A program made the position numbers and the translations under genes. A model generated the notes under the pieces. The model made no database searches, was not told the DNA's origin, and saw only the letters and a list, made by a program, of their open reading frames with translations. This document shows, piece by piece, positions 1-10,313 of a stretch of DNA of 64,000 nt. Position 1 is the stretch's first letter; every line of letters starts with the position of its first letter. Source of the DNA: Gimesia aquarii (GTDB lineage: Bacteria > Planctomycetota > Planctomycetia > Planctomycetales > Planctomycetaceae); NCBI RefSeq assembly GCF_007748175.1, contig NZ_CP037422.1:5410334-5474333 (forward strand), written 5' to 3'.

Positions 1-1
1 T

Positions 2-127
2 AACATTGCCATGCGTCTCGATCGCGAACTCAAATGGGATCCCGACAAACGCGAGATCATCGGCGATGATCAGGCTAATTCATTTCTCTCACGCGAAAAT
101 CGTAAGGGTTATGAAATCAATATGTAA
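2..127 (+). CDS. Gfo/Idh/MocA-family oxidoreductase, C-terminal fragment
   Basis: This is the 41-residue tail of a gene that begins outside the window. The peptide ends with the pattern MRLDRELKWDPDK...IIGDDQAN..LSR, which is the usual end of planctomycete secreted Gfo/Idh/MocA oxidoreductases (NAD(P)-dependent sugar or inositol dehydrogenase fold). The catalytic and nucleotide-binding parts are not visible, so substrate cannot be stated. It is followed by a good intrinsic terminator and then by a tRNA fragment, so it is probably the last ordinary chromosomal gene before an integrated element. Confidence 0.75.
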   Translation, partial: NIAMRLDRELKWDPDKREIIGDDQANSFLSRENRKGYEINM

Positions 128-231
128 CATGTGAGAGGAATTCGCGGATCAACTCGATGATTCTACGTCGCTTATCAGGTGATCAAGAGAGGGGGGCAAA
201 TAACATAGAAGTTTGCTTTAAAACTAGAAAT

Positions 232-265
232 AAGACCTTACATCAAATCGATGTAAGGTCTTTTT
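232..265 (+). terminator. Intrinsic terminator after the oxidoreductase
   Basis: A 13-bp perfect stem (AAGACCTTACATC / GATGTAAGGTCTT) with a 5-nt loop runs into TTTTT. It would end transcription of the oxidoreductase gene. Confidence 0.9.
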
Positions 266-272
266 AGTATAA

Positions 273-330
273 TACCGGAGGTGGGACTCGAACCCACACC
301 GGGTTTACCCCCACTGGATTTTGAATCTAA
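273..330 (-). pseudogene. tRNA-Leu(CAA) 3' fragment, probable attachment site
   Basis: Read on the minus strand, this stretch contains an anticodon loop TTCAAAA (anticodon CAA at 321-323), the 3' anticodon stem TCCAG, a long variable arm typical of tRNA-Leu, a perfect T-arm GTGGG-TTCGAGT-CCCAC and the acceptor strand CTCCGGT with discriminator A. The 5' anticodon strand is TTAGA and does not pair properly. No D-arm or 5' acceptor follows. It is therefore only the 3' half of a tRNA. Tyrosine integrases commonly use such 3' halves as att cores, leaving this kind of fragment at one end of an island. I see no intact tRNA-Leu in the window. Confidence 0.8.
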
Positions 331-648
331 AGATGTGACCTTTTAAGGATGTTTCAATCACACTGAAATTGCTTTGATAGTAATATGTTGTGTGAATTTC
401 ACGCTGTAAAGCAATTATAGTCACATTGCATTGAAATTCTCAATTCTGTCCGCGATTTGTCCGCGGTAGATTGATCGTTTTAATAAGTTCTAGAATCATA
501 CGAAAAGTGAAATGGCTTCAGTTAACACATTAAACAATTCCCTAAAAGTGTTGTCGATTATATTCCTTTGCCATATGTTAAAAAAGAATGGTCACCCTCT
601 AAATCTGTGATAAGAAACGTCGGCTTGACAAGTTATGAAGTTATGTGA
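331..648. other. Non-coding stretch beside the tRNA fragment
   Basis: No gene is supported here. A short direct repeat of TGTCCGCG/TGTCCGCGG lies near 447-466. No integrase gene borders the tRNA fragment on this side. Confidence 0.5.
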
Positions 649-2388
649 TTACTCACTGACAGCTTGAATTGGAGACTTGTTTGGACTTTGGGGACTTTCT
701 TGATTATTAAAGAATGTAATTAGTTTCTGGACAGTTGTAGGAATGCAGATTGAGGAGCTAGGTTTAAACAAAGATTTATCTTTAGAATTGCGAATAATTC
801 CAAAAAGATTTTGCGAGTTCTGGGTATTAAGAAATTGTCGAAGTTGATTGCCACTGAGTGATACGCCATCAATCAAGTCAAGATTAGACGATTCTTGGGG
901 TTGATCGTGCAAATGTAGACCGATTGATTTCAGAAAAGGAGCTAACAGGTCTGATGAACTTTCGGCAGCTGAGCTATATCTAATCATTGGTGTCATCGGC
1001 TGTTTTTGTTGATTTGCTCCTTCTGGAGATTGGACTTGTCGATTTGTTACTTCAAATTCACAAGCTTCACGAATTAAGAAGAATATTCTCTTAATGGACG
1101 GCATGTTCAATCTGTTTAGTACACCCTTATGAGGCACGTCAACAGAATCGCAAGGCTCCCAGATACCCATTGCAGTGCGTGAAAGAAAGAGGGCCAGTTT
1201 GATGATCTCGGTACGTTGACGAGCATGATCTGGTAATGAAGCCAATTCGTCGAATGTGTGTGTAATTTGTTCTAGAGGTAGTTGGGTTGTTACTGGAATT
1301 CGCCATGCTGAAAAGAACCTCGCACTTACCTCACCGTGCGAAAGTCCGAAAGCTGCCTTTTCAGCTAAATCGAGTGACTGACCAGTTTTCTGGCAGTATT
1401 CAGTTAACTCTTGATGTTCATCGGGGAAGAGTGTTGCCAGGACGATGCGGCCGATTGGGTGTAACAAGGCGCACAGAAAAGCCGAACTGTCAAATTCGGC
1501 ATACTGTGCCCGCTCAATTATACGAACCGTTTTGCTCGCAGCAAGACTTCGTTTCCAGAGTAGGTCATGATTAATCCACGGGATGTTACTCTTTAAAAGT
1601 GCCTGTCGCCCACCATGCATGATGGCTAGCTCTCCGATGCTGCGAGATCCCATTTGTGATATTGCTTTTTCCACGCTGTCGATCTCTTCGCCTTCAAGAT
1701 TATTATGAACCATGTTGGCTACATTGATAATTTCGCCTACAAGTGATTGGTCTTGTTCGATGAGTGTTGCCAATTCAAACGTGTTGGCATTCTTTCGTGA
1801 TGCCATTGAATATACGTCAAATGGAGTGTGCGATAGTGATAACAGTGTGTCAAGTTTAGACAATTGTTTAAAGACATTCGCTGGTGTTATTCGTATTCCA
1901 TTTGTCAGACTGTCGCTTGTAGACTTAGCCTCATCGCTTTCTAGTTGTCCACTGAAAGATGTACCTTGATTTCGGTTGCTATTTTTCGCCACGATTCTCT
2001 CGTGTCGTCGCTCTACTAGACCGCGTGCTTTGGATGCTAGTATTTCATAGTTCGTTGGCTTGTAAGAGATGTCGTCGATTCCACGAAAAACCAAATCCTT
2101 CGTGAGGGCCGGGTCTTCGACCGCAGTATGAACCATGATCACTGGTCGTGATTCAATTTCAAGCATGTCCAAAGCAAGAGAGTGCCCGTTCTTGTGTGGC
2201 ATTCGTAAGTCTGTCACAACCAGATCATACTCTTTATGATTCATCAGAGCCGATGCATGAAACCCGTCTGTTGCTGTCTTACAAACAAAACCTTCCTGAG
2301 TAAGTGCATACGAAATCATACGAGTTACGATCTTATCGTCGTCAGCAATTAACGCATGAAAGTCTATTTTTCCGGTTTGAGAAAACAT
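649..2388 (-). CDS. Response regulator with HDOD output domain
   Basis: The protein has 579 residues. An N-terminal receiver (about 1-125) has the acidic triad ADDD at 15-18, phospho-acceptor D60 in VVTDLRMP and conserved K110 in YKP. An HDOD domain follows (about 165-385), with the LSKLDTLLSLS...LIEQDQSL...INVAN opening and the LLHPIGRIVL motif. The last ~190 residues are not recognised and are rich in Ser and Gln. HDOD proteins are signalling outputs related to HD phosphohydrolases but usually lack the catalytic HD. The gene runs convergent to nothing and sits at the left end of the two-component cluster, so it probably takes phosphate from a neighbouring kinase. Which kinase is not evident. 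Confidence 0.85.
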   Translation of the reverse strand: MFSQTGKIDFHALIADDDKIVTRMISYALTQEGFVCKTATDGFHASALMNHKEYDLVVTDLRMPHKNGHSLALDMLEIESRPVIMVHTAVEDPALTKDLVFRGIDDISYKPTNYEILASKARGLVERRHERIVAKNSNRNQGTSFSGQLESDEAKSTSDSLTNGIRITPANVFKQLSKLDTLLSLSHTPFDVYSMASRKNANTFELATLIEQDQSLVGEIINVANMVHNNLEGEEIDSVEKAISQMGSRSIGELAIMHGGRQALLKSNIPWINHDLLWKRSLAASKTVRIIERAQYAEFDSSAFLCALLHPIGRIVLATLFPDEHQELTEYCQKTGQSLDLAEKAAFGLSHGEVSARFFSAWRIPVTTQLPLEQITHTFDELASLPDHARQRTEIIKLALFLSRTAMGIWEPCDSVDVPHKGVLNRLNMPSIKRIFFLIREACEFEVTNRQVQSPEGANQQKQPMTPMIRYSSAAESSSDLLAPFLKSIGLHLHDQPQESSNLDLIDGVSLSGNQLRQFLNTQNSQNLFGIIRNSKDKSLFKPSSSICIPTTVQKLITFFNNQESPQSPNKSPIQAVSE

Positions 2389-2514
2389 GATTAAATCCTA
2401 TCAATGCCTAATATTTCTACAATGTGAAATTGTTTTTTGTCTTGGTGGATATTCTACTTAAAAATCATTTTTTTATTGATATGATCTTATCGGTAATGTC
2501 AACTACAAAAATAT

Positions 2515-4983
2515 TCAACACTCGTTATTCTCTTTTATCAATCGCATCTCTTCTCGTAATTGTGGCAGATCATCGAGACAGCGTTTCATTTCAATGGAGA
2601 TTTCATGAATCAAGAGTTCGACCCCTTCAAGGTTTTCTACATTGCCAGCGTGTTCGATCTCTGCTGACAAGTTTTGCAGAGATGTCGCACATAGAATCCC
2701 AGCTGCACCCTTGAGTGAATGAGCCGCCAGCGCCATGGCACTAGCATTCTGTTCTTTGGTTTTTTGGCGTATTTCTTGAATACGCTCCTGGCCCGTCGAT
2801 TCCAATTCATCTAATAGAGAGCCTGCCAGTTCCAAGCTTCCAAAGCAGCGTTCTAATAGTGACTCAGTGTTGATTGGTGCTGAAAGTGTTGAATCAAAAT
2901 CATTTTTACTCTTAGCCTCAGTTGTATTATTTTCATTCAAGCCTATATGGTTGTCACACAAAAATTGTTCGAGAATACGAATGACCTGATCTTTCTGAAC
3001 AGGCTTGCTGAGGTATTCGTCCATACCTGCTTTAAGGCACTGTTCGCGATCGCCTTTGATTGCATTGGCAGTGAGTGCGACGATGGGAAGATGTCCTTTA
3101 AGTATTCCTTTTAATTCTAGCTCTCTGATATGTTGTGTAGCCTGCAAACCATCCAATTCCGGCATCTGACAATCCATCAATACCAGATCGTATTTTTTCT
3201 TTCGGATGTATTCGATCACTTCATACCCGTTGTTTGCGATGTCACAAGTAAAACCAATTTGATTCATCAACTCTCTAATATATAGTTGATTAATATTGTT
3301 ATCTTCTGCTAATAGAACTTGGGTGGTCGACGCTCTCCTGATAACTGTGTTGGATTGATTATTCTCATTATTAATCACTGTCTCTTTGGCCGTATCACTT
3401 GTTAATAATTCGCAAATTGTGTCGTATAACTTGTACCTCTGAACTGGCTTGCTGAGGGTGGCATTAACATGGTTTTCTTGCAGTTCAATAGGATTTAATT
3501 CAATACATGTTGAGTCAGTTAGAATCACTATTTTTAGCTGATGATCTTTCAAGGCGTGTGCTAGGTCCAAGCCGTTTCGTTCTGGCATGATGAAATCAGT
3601 CAAGACGAGATCGAAAGGCGACTGATTTTCTTTCGCTAATTTTATTGCGGTCAAAGATTCATCAACAGAAGCAACGATAATCGAGTCGATTCCCCATTCA
3701 GCTAGATGTTTTTTCTGAATGGTTTGATTGTTTTCATTGTCTCCAACAATTAGACATCGTTTTCCTGCGAGCGAGTTAATGATGGGTAGGTTTGCCGATG
3801 ATTCTGCGACAACCTTAAAAGGAAGTTCAAACCAGAACATCGAGCCAACTCCCACTTCACTTTCGATTCCAATAGTACCTCCCATTAGTTGGACAAGGCT
3901 CTGAGAAATGACCAGGCCTAATCCGGTACCACCGTAGTGTCGTGTCGTAGAAGCATCGACTTGCGAGAACGACTTAAATAGCCGGTTGAGTTTGTCATCA
4001 GAAATGCCGATCCCTGTGTCAGATACCAAAAAGCGAATCACAATCTGATCATTCTCTCTTGAAGCTGTTTGTGCACGAACAGCGACCTCACCTTGATCAG
4101 TGAACTTAATCGCGTTACCGATCAGATTCACTAGAATCTGTCTCAGGCGGTGACTGTCGCCTTGTAGTATTAATCGTGATGCGGGATCGACATAACACGG
4201 CAACTCCAGATGTTTTTCCGATGTCCTCCAGACCATTGTACTGGCAGTATCCATCATGAGCTTCTCTAAATCAAAGTCGTGAAAGTCGAGCTCCATCTTG
4301 CCTGCTTCAATTTTTGAGAAGTCAAGAATGTCATTGATCAGTTTGAGTAGCAACTCACCACTATTCCGACAGGCATCGACGAATTCCCTTTGCTTTGGAC
4401 TAAGCGATGTTTCCGCTAGTAATTCTGACATTCCTATGACACCATTCAGAGGAGTGCGGAGTTCATGGCTCATGTTAGCAAGAAACTCACTTTTAGCCTG
4501 ACTTGATCGTTCAGATTTACGCTCGTTGGCTTTGCTTTTTTTATGGGCGAGATGTAGTTCCTGCGTTCTTGCTATCTCGGTTTTTTTTTGTCTTAAACAG
4601 ATAAATGCTGTTACCCAAATGGCAAGTATAATCAATACTCGATTCATGAAGGCCATTCGAATAGTCGGTTCAGCAGCTACCAGTACAAATCCGATCAGTG
4701 TGAGAATCGTAGAAGCAATCGCTGCTCCCAAAGTGAGCTCCCACCGAGGCGACCATAGTGTGCTAGTGAGCAAAACCACGTAGAGTACACCGTAAGACAT
4801 TCCTTGAGGTAATATCAGATCGACGATAAAAATCGAGCATAACAAAACAAGACCACACGAGATGTATCCTATTGGCAAGGTCTGTCCGGTAGAGACAGAG
4901 GGTGTAAAGCGATCTCGTCTAAACCAACTTGTCTGTTTTATGCCGTTTTCCATGGTCTCTGTCCAAAACTTATACGAACACAT
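2515..4983 (-). CDS. Membrane hybrid histidine kinase with two receivers and Hpt
   Basis: The protein has 822 residues. Three to five hydrophobic segments lie at about 35-130. A HisKA domain follows with the H-box [12 protein letters not shown], then a HATPase with N-box LIGNAIKF, G1 DTGIGI and G2 GTGLGL. The first receiver (about 410-525) has acceptor D in VLTDFIMP, but its N-terminal acidic pair is weakened to GDNENN. The second receiver (about 555-675) is canonical, with LLAEDNN, LMDCQMP and SKP. A C-terminal Hpt carries [10 protein letters not shown] with the phosphorylatable His. This is the BarA/EvgS-type tripartite phosphorelay layout with an added degenerate-looking receiver. An internal ATG at residue 11 is an alternative start. 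No dedicated partner is adjacent. The stand-alone receivers downstream on the same strand are candidate targets. Confidence 0.9.
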   Translation of the reverse strand: MCSYKFWTETMENGIKQTSWFRRDRFTPSVSTGQTLPIGYISCGLVLLCSIFIVDLILPQGMSYGVLYVVLLTSTLWSPRWELTLGAAIASTILTLIGFVLVAAEPTIRMAFMNRVLIILAIWVTAFICLRQKKTEIARTQELHLAHKKSKANERKSERSSQAKSEFLANMSHELRTPLNGVIGMSELLAETSLSPKQREFVDACRNSGELLLKLINDILDFSKIEAGKMELDFHDFDLEKLMMDTASTMVWRTSEKHLELPCYVDPASRLILQGDSHRLRQILVNLIGNAIKFTDQGEVAVRAQTASRENDQIVIRFLVSDTGIGISDDKLNRLFKSFSQVDASTTRHYGGTGLGLVISQSLVQLMGGTIGIESEVGVGSMFWFELPFKVVAESSANLPIINSLAGKRCLIVGDNENNQTIQKKHLAEWGIDSIIVASVDESLTAIKLAKENQSPFDLVLTDFIMPERNGLDLAHALKDHQLKIVILTDSTCIELNPIELQENHVNATLSKPVQRYKLYDTICELLTSDTAKETVINNENNQSNTVIRRASTTQVLLAEDNNINQLYIRELMNQIGFTCDIANNGYEVIEYIRKKKYDLVLMDCQMPELDGLQATQHIRELELKGILKGHLPIVALTANAIKGDREQCLKAGMDEYLSKPVQKDQVIRILEQFLCDNHIGLNENNTTEAKSKNDFDSTLSAPINTESLLERCFGSLELAGSLLDELESTGQERIQEIRQKTKEQNASAMALAAHSLKGAAGILCATSLQNLSAEIEHAGNVENLEGVELLIHEISIEMKRCLDDLPQLREEMRLIKENNEC

Positions 4984-5308
4984 TTCCCTACTTCAATAGC
5001 ATAGGTTGCATCTAGGCAACGCGCGTGGAGGCAAAGCACTGGAATTAAGTTCGTTTTTTAATTGGAATCATAAATGAGCGAGCATGAATCATTACAAAAT
5101 GCACAATCGAATTCCCAGGAACTCGATGATTTATCGTAAGTTCTATTTGGTGCTGTGTAATGGTGGTTGGATAATAACTCGCTTCCAAAATCGCTTGATC
5201 CAACAAGTTAGCTAATCAAATTTGAGACTAGTCAGAGGAACCATTTCAATGAAAAATGTCCGAGTAACTGATCTTACTCAGACATCGACTAATGCTGCAC
5301 CTGTTTAA
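4984..5308. other. Intergenic, nothing recognised
   Basis: This 325-nt AT-rich gap lies between two minus-strand genes. It presumably holds the promoter of the hybrid kinase. I see no convincing structured element or small gene. Confidence 0.4.
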
Positions 5309-5875
5309 CTAAACAATGACTGTGTCTTCAGTCAGTTCTTTTCGCTTTCTTTTCGACGCATAGTGAGCCACCAAATCGATGAGTCGATTTGGATTTACCG
5401 GTTTGGTCGTGTAATCATCACAGCCAGCATCAAGACATGTCTGCCTATCGTGACTACTAGTGTGAGCGGTAATGGCAATAATTGCCCCAGTGTAACCTGA
5501 TTCACGCAATTTTTTGGTGGCTTCATTACCATTTAAGACTGGCATCTGTATATCCATCAGGATCACATCGAAAGGAAATCCATGATTACTTGCTTCGAGG
5601 GCAATATCGAGTGCAATTTGCCCATTGTCTGCAAAGAAAACTTCAGCGCCTGCTTGTTTCAAATAGAATGAAACCAATCTTTGGTTATCGGGCATATCCT
5701 CTGCCAATAGTACACGACATTCAAGGTTAGACATCTTGTCCAGATAGCTCATAATCTGTTTTAGCCTTTCTTCTGATTCAGAATAGCATTGCTGTGTATA
5801 GAACTCTACAGCGTAATGCATCAATCTGTTCAGATAATTTTTGGGAACTGAGATACAGATACTATAAGGTATCAT
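5309..5875 (-). CDS. Stand-alone receiver (CheY-like response regulator)
   Basis: The protein has 188 residues. An N-terminal extension of about 50 residues precedes a receiver domain with the acidic pair LLAED, acceptor D in LMDIQMP, T/A switch ITAHTS and K in TKPVN. There is no output domain. The sequence resembles the hybrid-kinase receiver type (DNQRLVSFYL...CLDAGCDDY), so it may act as a phosphate sink or relay. It is a close relative of the next gene at 6235. The first ATG lacks a Shine-Dalgarno, so translation may begin at an internal Met such as the one before SNLECRV. Confidence 0.85.
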   Translation of the reverse strand: MIPYSICISVPKNYLNRLMHYAVEFYTQQCYSESEERLKQIMSYLDKMSNLECRVLLAEDMPDNQRLVSFYLKQAGAEVFFADNGQIALDIALEASNHGFPFDVILMDIQMPVLNGNEATKKLRESGYTGAIIAITAHTSSHDRQTCLDAGCDDYTTKPVNPNRLIDLVAHYASKRKRKELTEDTVIV

Positions 5876-6234
5876 TTAGTCGTGTGCGTGGAGGTATTAA
5901 TCTGGTTTTTAGGAAACGTAAGGACATACCCTGTCCAAATTGTGTTGGGGGATTCCCTTCATCTCTTGTTTAAGTCTTTGAGTATTACACTTTTCAGCTA
6001 GGAATTGATTGATGTGGATAAGGTTGTCTAAATTCTAAGTATAATCGGATTATCTTCAATTATGTTGAATTTAAAATAGTTTGAATGCATGCAAACTCGT
6101 GACATTGTGTTTTATTATTACAACACTACCAAAAGAGCTTTCTGCTTACTTAATCCAAAGGGTTATATTGACACTTAATTGTTCATAACAATGAAAACTA
6201 ATAGAACAATCAAGGCGTTCTATCAGTTTTGAAT
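5876..6234. other. Intergenic, nothing recognised
   Basis: This AT-rich spacer separates the two paralogous receivers. No gene or clear hairpin terminator is seen. Confidence 0.4.
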
Positions 6235-6690
6235 TTAATCTTTGAAGATTTGGTCAAACAACTCGTTTTGCTTTTCCTGCATCGCATAGCGGGCAATCTT
6301 ACTGACAAGTGACTGTTGGTTTATTGGTTTGGAAATATAATCATCGCAGCCTGCATCAAGGCATTTCTTACGAGAGTGGGTATCAGTATGAGCAGTATGT
6401 GCGATGATTCGACCAGTGTAGTCTGCTTGACGTAATTTTTTTGTCGCCTTATAGCCATCTAAGACCGGCATCTCTATATCCATAAGGATAACATGGAAAG
6501 GAATATTGTTCTCACGCGCTTTTAGTGCAAGCTCGACTGCGATTTCTCCATTGTCAGCAGTAATTACCGCAGCTGATTCTTTTTCCAGGTAATGTGAGAT
6601 GATTCGTTGATTATCAATCGAATCTTCTGCAATCAATACTCGACAATTGAGTAAAGAATTTTGATCATTCGATCTGTCTTTGTGGTTCAT
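6235..6690 (-). CDS. Stand-alone receiver, paralogue of the gene at 5309
   Basis: The protein has about 151 residues when started at the ATG preceded by AAAGG. A TTG at 6717 and another ATG at 6708 are possible earlier starts. The receiver contains LIAED, acceptor D in LMDIEMPVLDG and the lysine of SKPIN. It shares long stretches with the receiver at 5309 (CRVL.AED...DNQR, KKCLDAGCDDY), so the two are a tandem duplication separated by a 360-nt spacer. No output domain is present. Confidence 0.85.
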   Translation of the reverse strand: MNHKDRSNDQNSLLNCRVLIAEDSIDNQRIISHYLEKESAAVITADNGEIAVELALKARENNIPFHVILMDIEMPVLDGYKATKKLRQADYTGRIIAHTAHTDTHSRKKCLDAGCDDYISKPINQQSLVSKIARYAMQEKQNELFDQIFKD

Positions 6691-7040
6691 AAAAAATTGA
6701 CCTTTCATCTGACTCAAGATTGAAGCATTTCGTATTGAGCACAGAGAAAAGATTCAATTTGTTCAGACATGAGTAGGGGACTGAGATATTAAGACTATAG
6801 ACTGCATGTTTGTCAGATTGGTAGCGGTATTAGTCTCTAAATCATCTAAGATCTAGAAATCTCTACTTTATAAATTTAAAAAAATAGTAATCATTCAGCG
6901 AATCATCAAATACACTGTCAGTCATGTGAGAATATACTAGCGATATGTTTGGATAACCTGAGCGTTTTTGCTCATTTTTTATTAGACTACAGTGGGCTTC
7001 AGAATCTGATTAATATTGATGAAATCGAAATGGTTTTCTA
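6691..7040. other. Intergenic, nothing recognised
   Basis: This AT-rich spacer lies between minus-strand receivers. No small gene or structured RNA could be supported. Confidence 0.4.
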
Positions 7041-7544
7041 TTAGTCCGAAGGCAGTTTTACAACCGTGAACCAGTAAGCATTGATTGTCTCAACAACTTT
7101 TTGAAACTGCTCCATATCAACTGGTTTGGTGACGTAGCTATTTGCATGCTCAAGGTAACTGCCCTCAATATCTGTTTCTTGCTTTGACGTCGTCATGATG
7201 ATAACTGGAATCGCTTTCAGATTAGGATCATTCTTAATATCTCGCAATGTTTCACGACCATCTTTGCGTGGCATATTGAGATCCAATAAGACGATGTCGG
7301 GACGTGGTACATCGGAAAAGTCCCCTTCCTGACGCAGGAATTGCATCGCTTCGATGCCGTCACGTGTGATGTGGAGATTGTTCAAAACGCGATTTCGCTC
7401 AAGTGACCTTTGAGTCAATTTGATATCGGTAAGGTCATCTTCAACAATTAAGATTTCTACAGGTCGTGTCAATGGATTATTTGTGAAAGGTGTCAAGGCT
7501 TTTCGCTCCGATCTCTTGATGAGGTTCTTGGTCAGTAGTTGCAT
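7041..7544 (-). CDS. Rcp1-like response regulator paired with the upstream kinase
   Basis: This is a single receiver of the Rcp1 (cyanobacterial phytochrome regulator) type. Visible motifs are LIVEDDLTD, a long loop before the acceptor D in VLLDLNMPRKDG, the TT switch, the lysine in TKPVD, and the typical YWF..V.LP tail. The gene overlaps the 3' end of the kinase gene by about 68 nt if it starts at the ATG at 7544. A TTG just after the kinase stop is an alternative that would remove the overlap. The overlap implies translational coupling. Rcp1-type receivers normally accept phosphate from the co-encoded bacteriophytochrome-like kinase, which fits the neighbour here. Confidence 0.88.
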   Translation of the reverse strand: MQLLTKNLIKRSERKALTPFTNNPLTRPVEILIVEDDLTDIKLTQRSLERNRVLNNLHITRDGIEAMQFLRQEGDFSDVPRPDIVLLDLNMPRKDGRETLRDIKNDPNLKAIPVIIMTTSKQETDIEGSYLEHANSYVTKPVDMEQFQKVVETINAYWFTVVKLPSD

Positions 7545-9828
7545 TTTCTGGTATTGTAAAATAGAACGTACTTCCTTGTCCAAGTTGAGAATCCACCCAC
7601 AATCTGCCTCCAAATCTATCTACGACTTTCTTGCAGGTTGCGAGACCAATCCCTGTGCCAGTGTATTCTTCTTTGAGGTGTAGTCGTTGAAAAACATGGA
7701 ATATTCGTTCATGATATTCAGGGGCAATTCCGATGCCGTTGTCTTTGATGTAGAACTGCCAATGATGACCATCGCGCTCTGCTCCAATTTCAATGACTGT
7801 TTGCTCTTCACTACCATACTTAATACTGTTTCCAATCAGGTTTTGAAATAATTGAGTCAGAAGTCTCTTATCTGCCAAGACCACTGGTAGCGAATGACAA
7901 ATAATTTGAATATTATTCGTTTCGATGGTTTCACTCAAGTTATAACACGCAGCCTCAAAAGCCTGATGTGCTTCAGTTGGCTCAGAATCAAGTTTAAGCG
8001 CTCCAACTCGGGCATATTCTAAAAGATCACTCACCAGCAACCGCATACGTGCCGCTCCATCGATGGCGAAATTGATCCATTGGCGACCATCATCATCAAG
8101 TTTGTCGGCATAATCTTCTGCCAGCATCTGGCAGCAAGAAGCGACTTTACGAAGCGGTTCCTGTAGGTCATGCGAGGCGACATAAGCAAACTGCTCTAAT
8201 TCAGTATTGACTCTGGCAAGAGCCTGTACCGAATTCAATAGTTCCTCAGACTGTCGTGCTATCGCTTCTTGTGCTTTTCTACGTTCTGAAATATCTATCA
8301 CCGAGCAAATTGCAGCAGGACCATCCTGTGGAGTTTGGACATAATTGATAAATATTTCGACGGGAAATTCGTGACCCTCTTTATGCAAGCCAAGTAAGTC
8401 TCGCCCAGTATCAAGTTGTCGAGAATGACCGTCAGTAAAGAAGCTCTCGACTTGTTGTGGATGCAGTTCTCGGTAACGCTGTGGGAGGAGCATTTCAATA
8501 TATTTGCCCAGTAACTCTTCTTTTAAATAACCAAAATACTTCGTTGTGGCAGAGTTGGCTAAGGTGATCACTCGGCTTTGATTAATCATCAGCATTGCCA
8601 GTGGAGATTCCTCGATCACGAGTTCGAATTGTTTTTTTGCTAGTCGTCGCTCAGAGATATCTACAATCGAATAAATCGCGGCAGGTCCATTTTGAGGTGT
8701 CTGAATGTAGTTCATAAAGATTTCGATAGAAAACTCGTGTCCATCTTTGTGGAGACCGAGCAAGTCACGTCCTACACTCAGTTGGCGCGATTGACCATCG
8801 CTAAAAAAGTTTGCGATATACTGTGGGTGTAATTTTTGGTAACGTTTGGGGAAAAGTTTCTCAATCTGATCACCCAGCAACTCCTTTTTTGAATAACCAA
8901 ATAAAACTGATGCTGTTGAATTAGCTAAGATGATTTCTCGGTTCTGAGTGATCATCAACATCGCCAGTGGGGACTCTTCTATTACGAGTTCGAATTGTTT
9001 TTTGGCGAGATCAGATTCTTGCTGCATCTTTGCAGTCTGACTGTAGAGACTAAAGATCCCAACCAGCAAGCCACTCAGCACAAAAGCGTAACTGAGTAAC
9101 TTCATTATATGTGCCATATCAAACATTGCGTCAAAGAGTACAAACGAACGCGATATGACCGCTACTTGACAGATGATACCGACAAGTAGAGACATGAGCA
9201 GCCAGAATTCGAACGCATCGTCTTGCCAGTCGCCCTTCCGATAATAGCCAATAAAAGCAGCCAGAAAAAACATACCGGCGACGAATTCCTGTGGCCGTCC
9301 AAAAAAAAACTCGGGATAATAGGCGCGTGGTAGTGAGACAAACGCGAAGAAGCAAAAACTCAATAAAGTTAAGATGGCGGTGATGACTAGTACATTGCGA
9401 GAGCTGAATAGTCCTGCTTCTCCAAGTTTCTCTTCCCGTTTCCATGTCCACCAACTTAAAAACATTAGTATCGACAGAAAGATGCGTGAAGCGTTCCAAC
9501 TCCAGGGACTTAATGAGGGTGGTGTTGACGGAAAAATTTCTTGAAAAAAGGTGCTGGTAACAACGCAATGATAACCATCAAGCAGCGCAGTACTAAGAAA
9601 GCCAATACTGACAAACAGGTACATGTTGTTCTTTTGAGAGTAGTACCGAACTAGAGCAACAATTCCGATCATCAGCGCAAGCAACGTGGCAATCACTTCC
9701 ATGATTGTATGCAGTTGGGTGGAGCCACGATAGGTCGACTGTTGAAACAATACAGCAGCAGCAAACATGATGCAGCCTGAAATCGTGTAAACCCAGATTC
9801 TTGAGTGCGCACGTTGGTCCAATGTCAT
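7477..9828 (-). CDS. MASE3-like membrane kinase with two near-identical PAS domains
   Basis: The protein has 783 residues. About eight membrane helices fill residues 10-275 and resemble the MASE3 sensor family, including an ALLDGYH segment in helix 3. Two PAS domains (about 285-400 and 405-520) are so similar (LAKKQFELVIEESPLAML repeated almost exactly) that they look like a recent tandem duplication. A HisKA domain with VASHDLQEPLRKV and a HATPase with N-box LIGNSIKYG, DNGIGI and GTGIGL follow. The start ATG has AAAGG 7 nt upstream. It is co-transcribed with the Rcp1-like receiver that overlaps its end. The ligand of the membrane domain is unknown. Confidence 0.9.
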   Translation of the reverse strand: MTLDQRAHSRIWVYTISGCIMFAAAVLFQQSTYRGSTQLHTIMEVIATLLALMIGIVALVRYYSQKNNMYLFVSIGFLSTALLDGYHCVVTSTFFQEIFPSTPPSLSPWSWNASRIFLSILMFLSWWTWKREEKLGEAGLFSSRNVLVITAILTLLSFCFFAFVSLPRAYYPEFFFGRPQEFVAGMFFLAAFIGYYRKGDWQDDAFEFWLLMSLLVGIICQVAVISRSFVLFDAMFDMAHIMKLLSYAFVLSGLLVGIFSLYSQTAKMQQESDLAKKQFELVIEESPLAMLMITQNREIILANSTASVLFGYSKKELLGDQIEKLFPKRYQKLHPQYIANFFSDGQSRQLSVGRDLLGLHKDGHEFSIEIFMNYIQTPQNGPAAIYSIVDISERRLAKKQFELVIEESPLAMLMINQSRVITLANSATTKYFGYLKEELLGKYIEMLLPQRYRELHPQQVESFFTDGHSRQLDTGRDLLGLHKEGHEFPVEIFINYVQTPQDGPAAICSVIDISERRKAQEAIARQSEELLNSVQALARVNTELEQFAYVASHDLQEPLRKVASCCQMLAEDYADKLDDDGRQWINFAIDGAARMRLLVSDLLEYARVGALKLDSEPTEAHQAFEAACYNLSETIETNNIQIICHSLPVVLADKRLLTQLFQNLIGNSIKYGSEEQTVIEIGAERDGHHWQFYIKDNGIGIAPEYHERIFHVFQRLHLKEEYTGTGIGLATCKKVVDRFGGRLWVDSQLGQGSTFYFTIPENATTDQEPHQEIGAKSLDTFHK

Positions 9829-10313
9829 ATTAAACCTTTTATTCCTAATCGTGCCTTGGTGAAATCTGAATCACTTGACTGCCGGAGCCAGCAAGTCTGC
9901 CAATTCATATTTGTGCTCTTAAATTGACAACTATCTTTATACTCGTCAATTCTCTTAAGTGATAGAGTGATCGATAGATTGTAATGAATCAGATTGAGGA
10001 TAAGGTATACCCCTCACTGTGTATATCTAAATAGAAATAAATCGCATCAGTTTTTCAGATCACATAGAAATCAAGTCAAATACCTCATTATTACTCAAGC
10101 GATTTCTATTTCAGAGAAATTGAGGTGAACGCTTCACATACTATGACTACATCTAATACGCACTAGTTAATAGAGTTATTAAAGTACACATGGAAGTCTG
10201 ATTTTATACATGAAGAAATGAGTTGGATTATTCCGTCGAGCTTTCGAATTGTAATCTATGTTTCCCAAGGTCTCACACTATTACAACATTACGAGCAACA
10301 TCAGGGAGAAGTT
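9829..10313. other. Divergent intergenic region
   Basis: This gap of about 485 nt separates the leftward kinase operon from the rightward receiver operon and must hold both promoters. It is AT-rich. I could not pick convincing -35/-10 pairs. Confidence 0.4.

Noticed and set aside
273-330. Intact tRNA-Leu gene
   Set aside because: The 5' acceptor, D-arm and paired 5' anticodon strand are absent.
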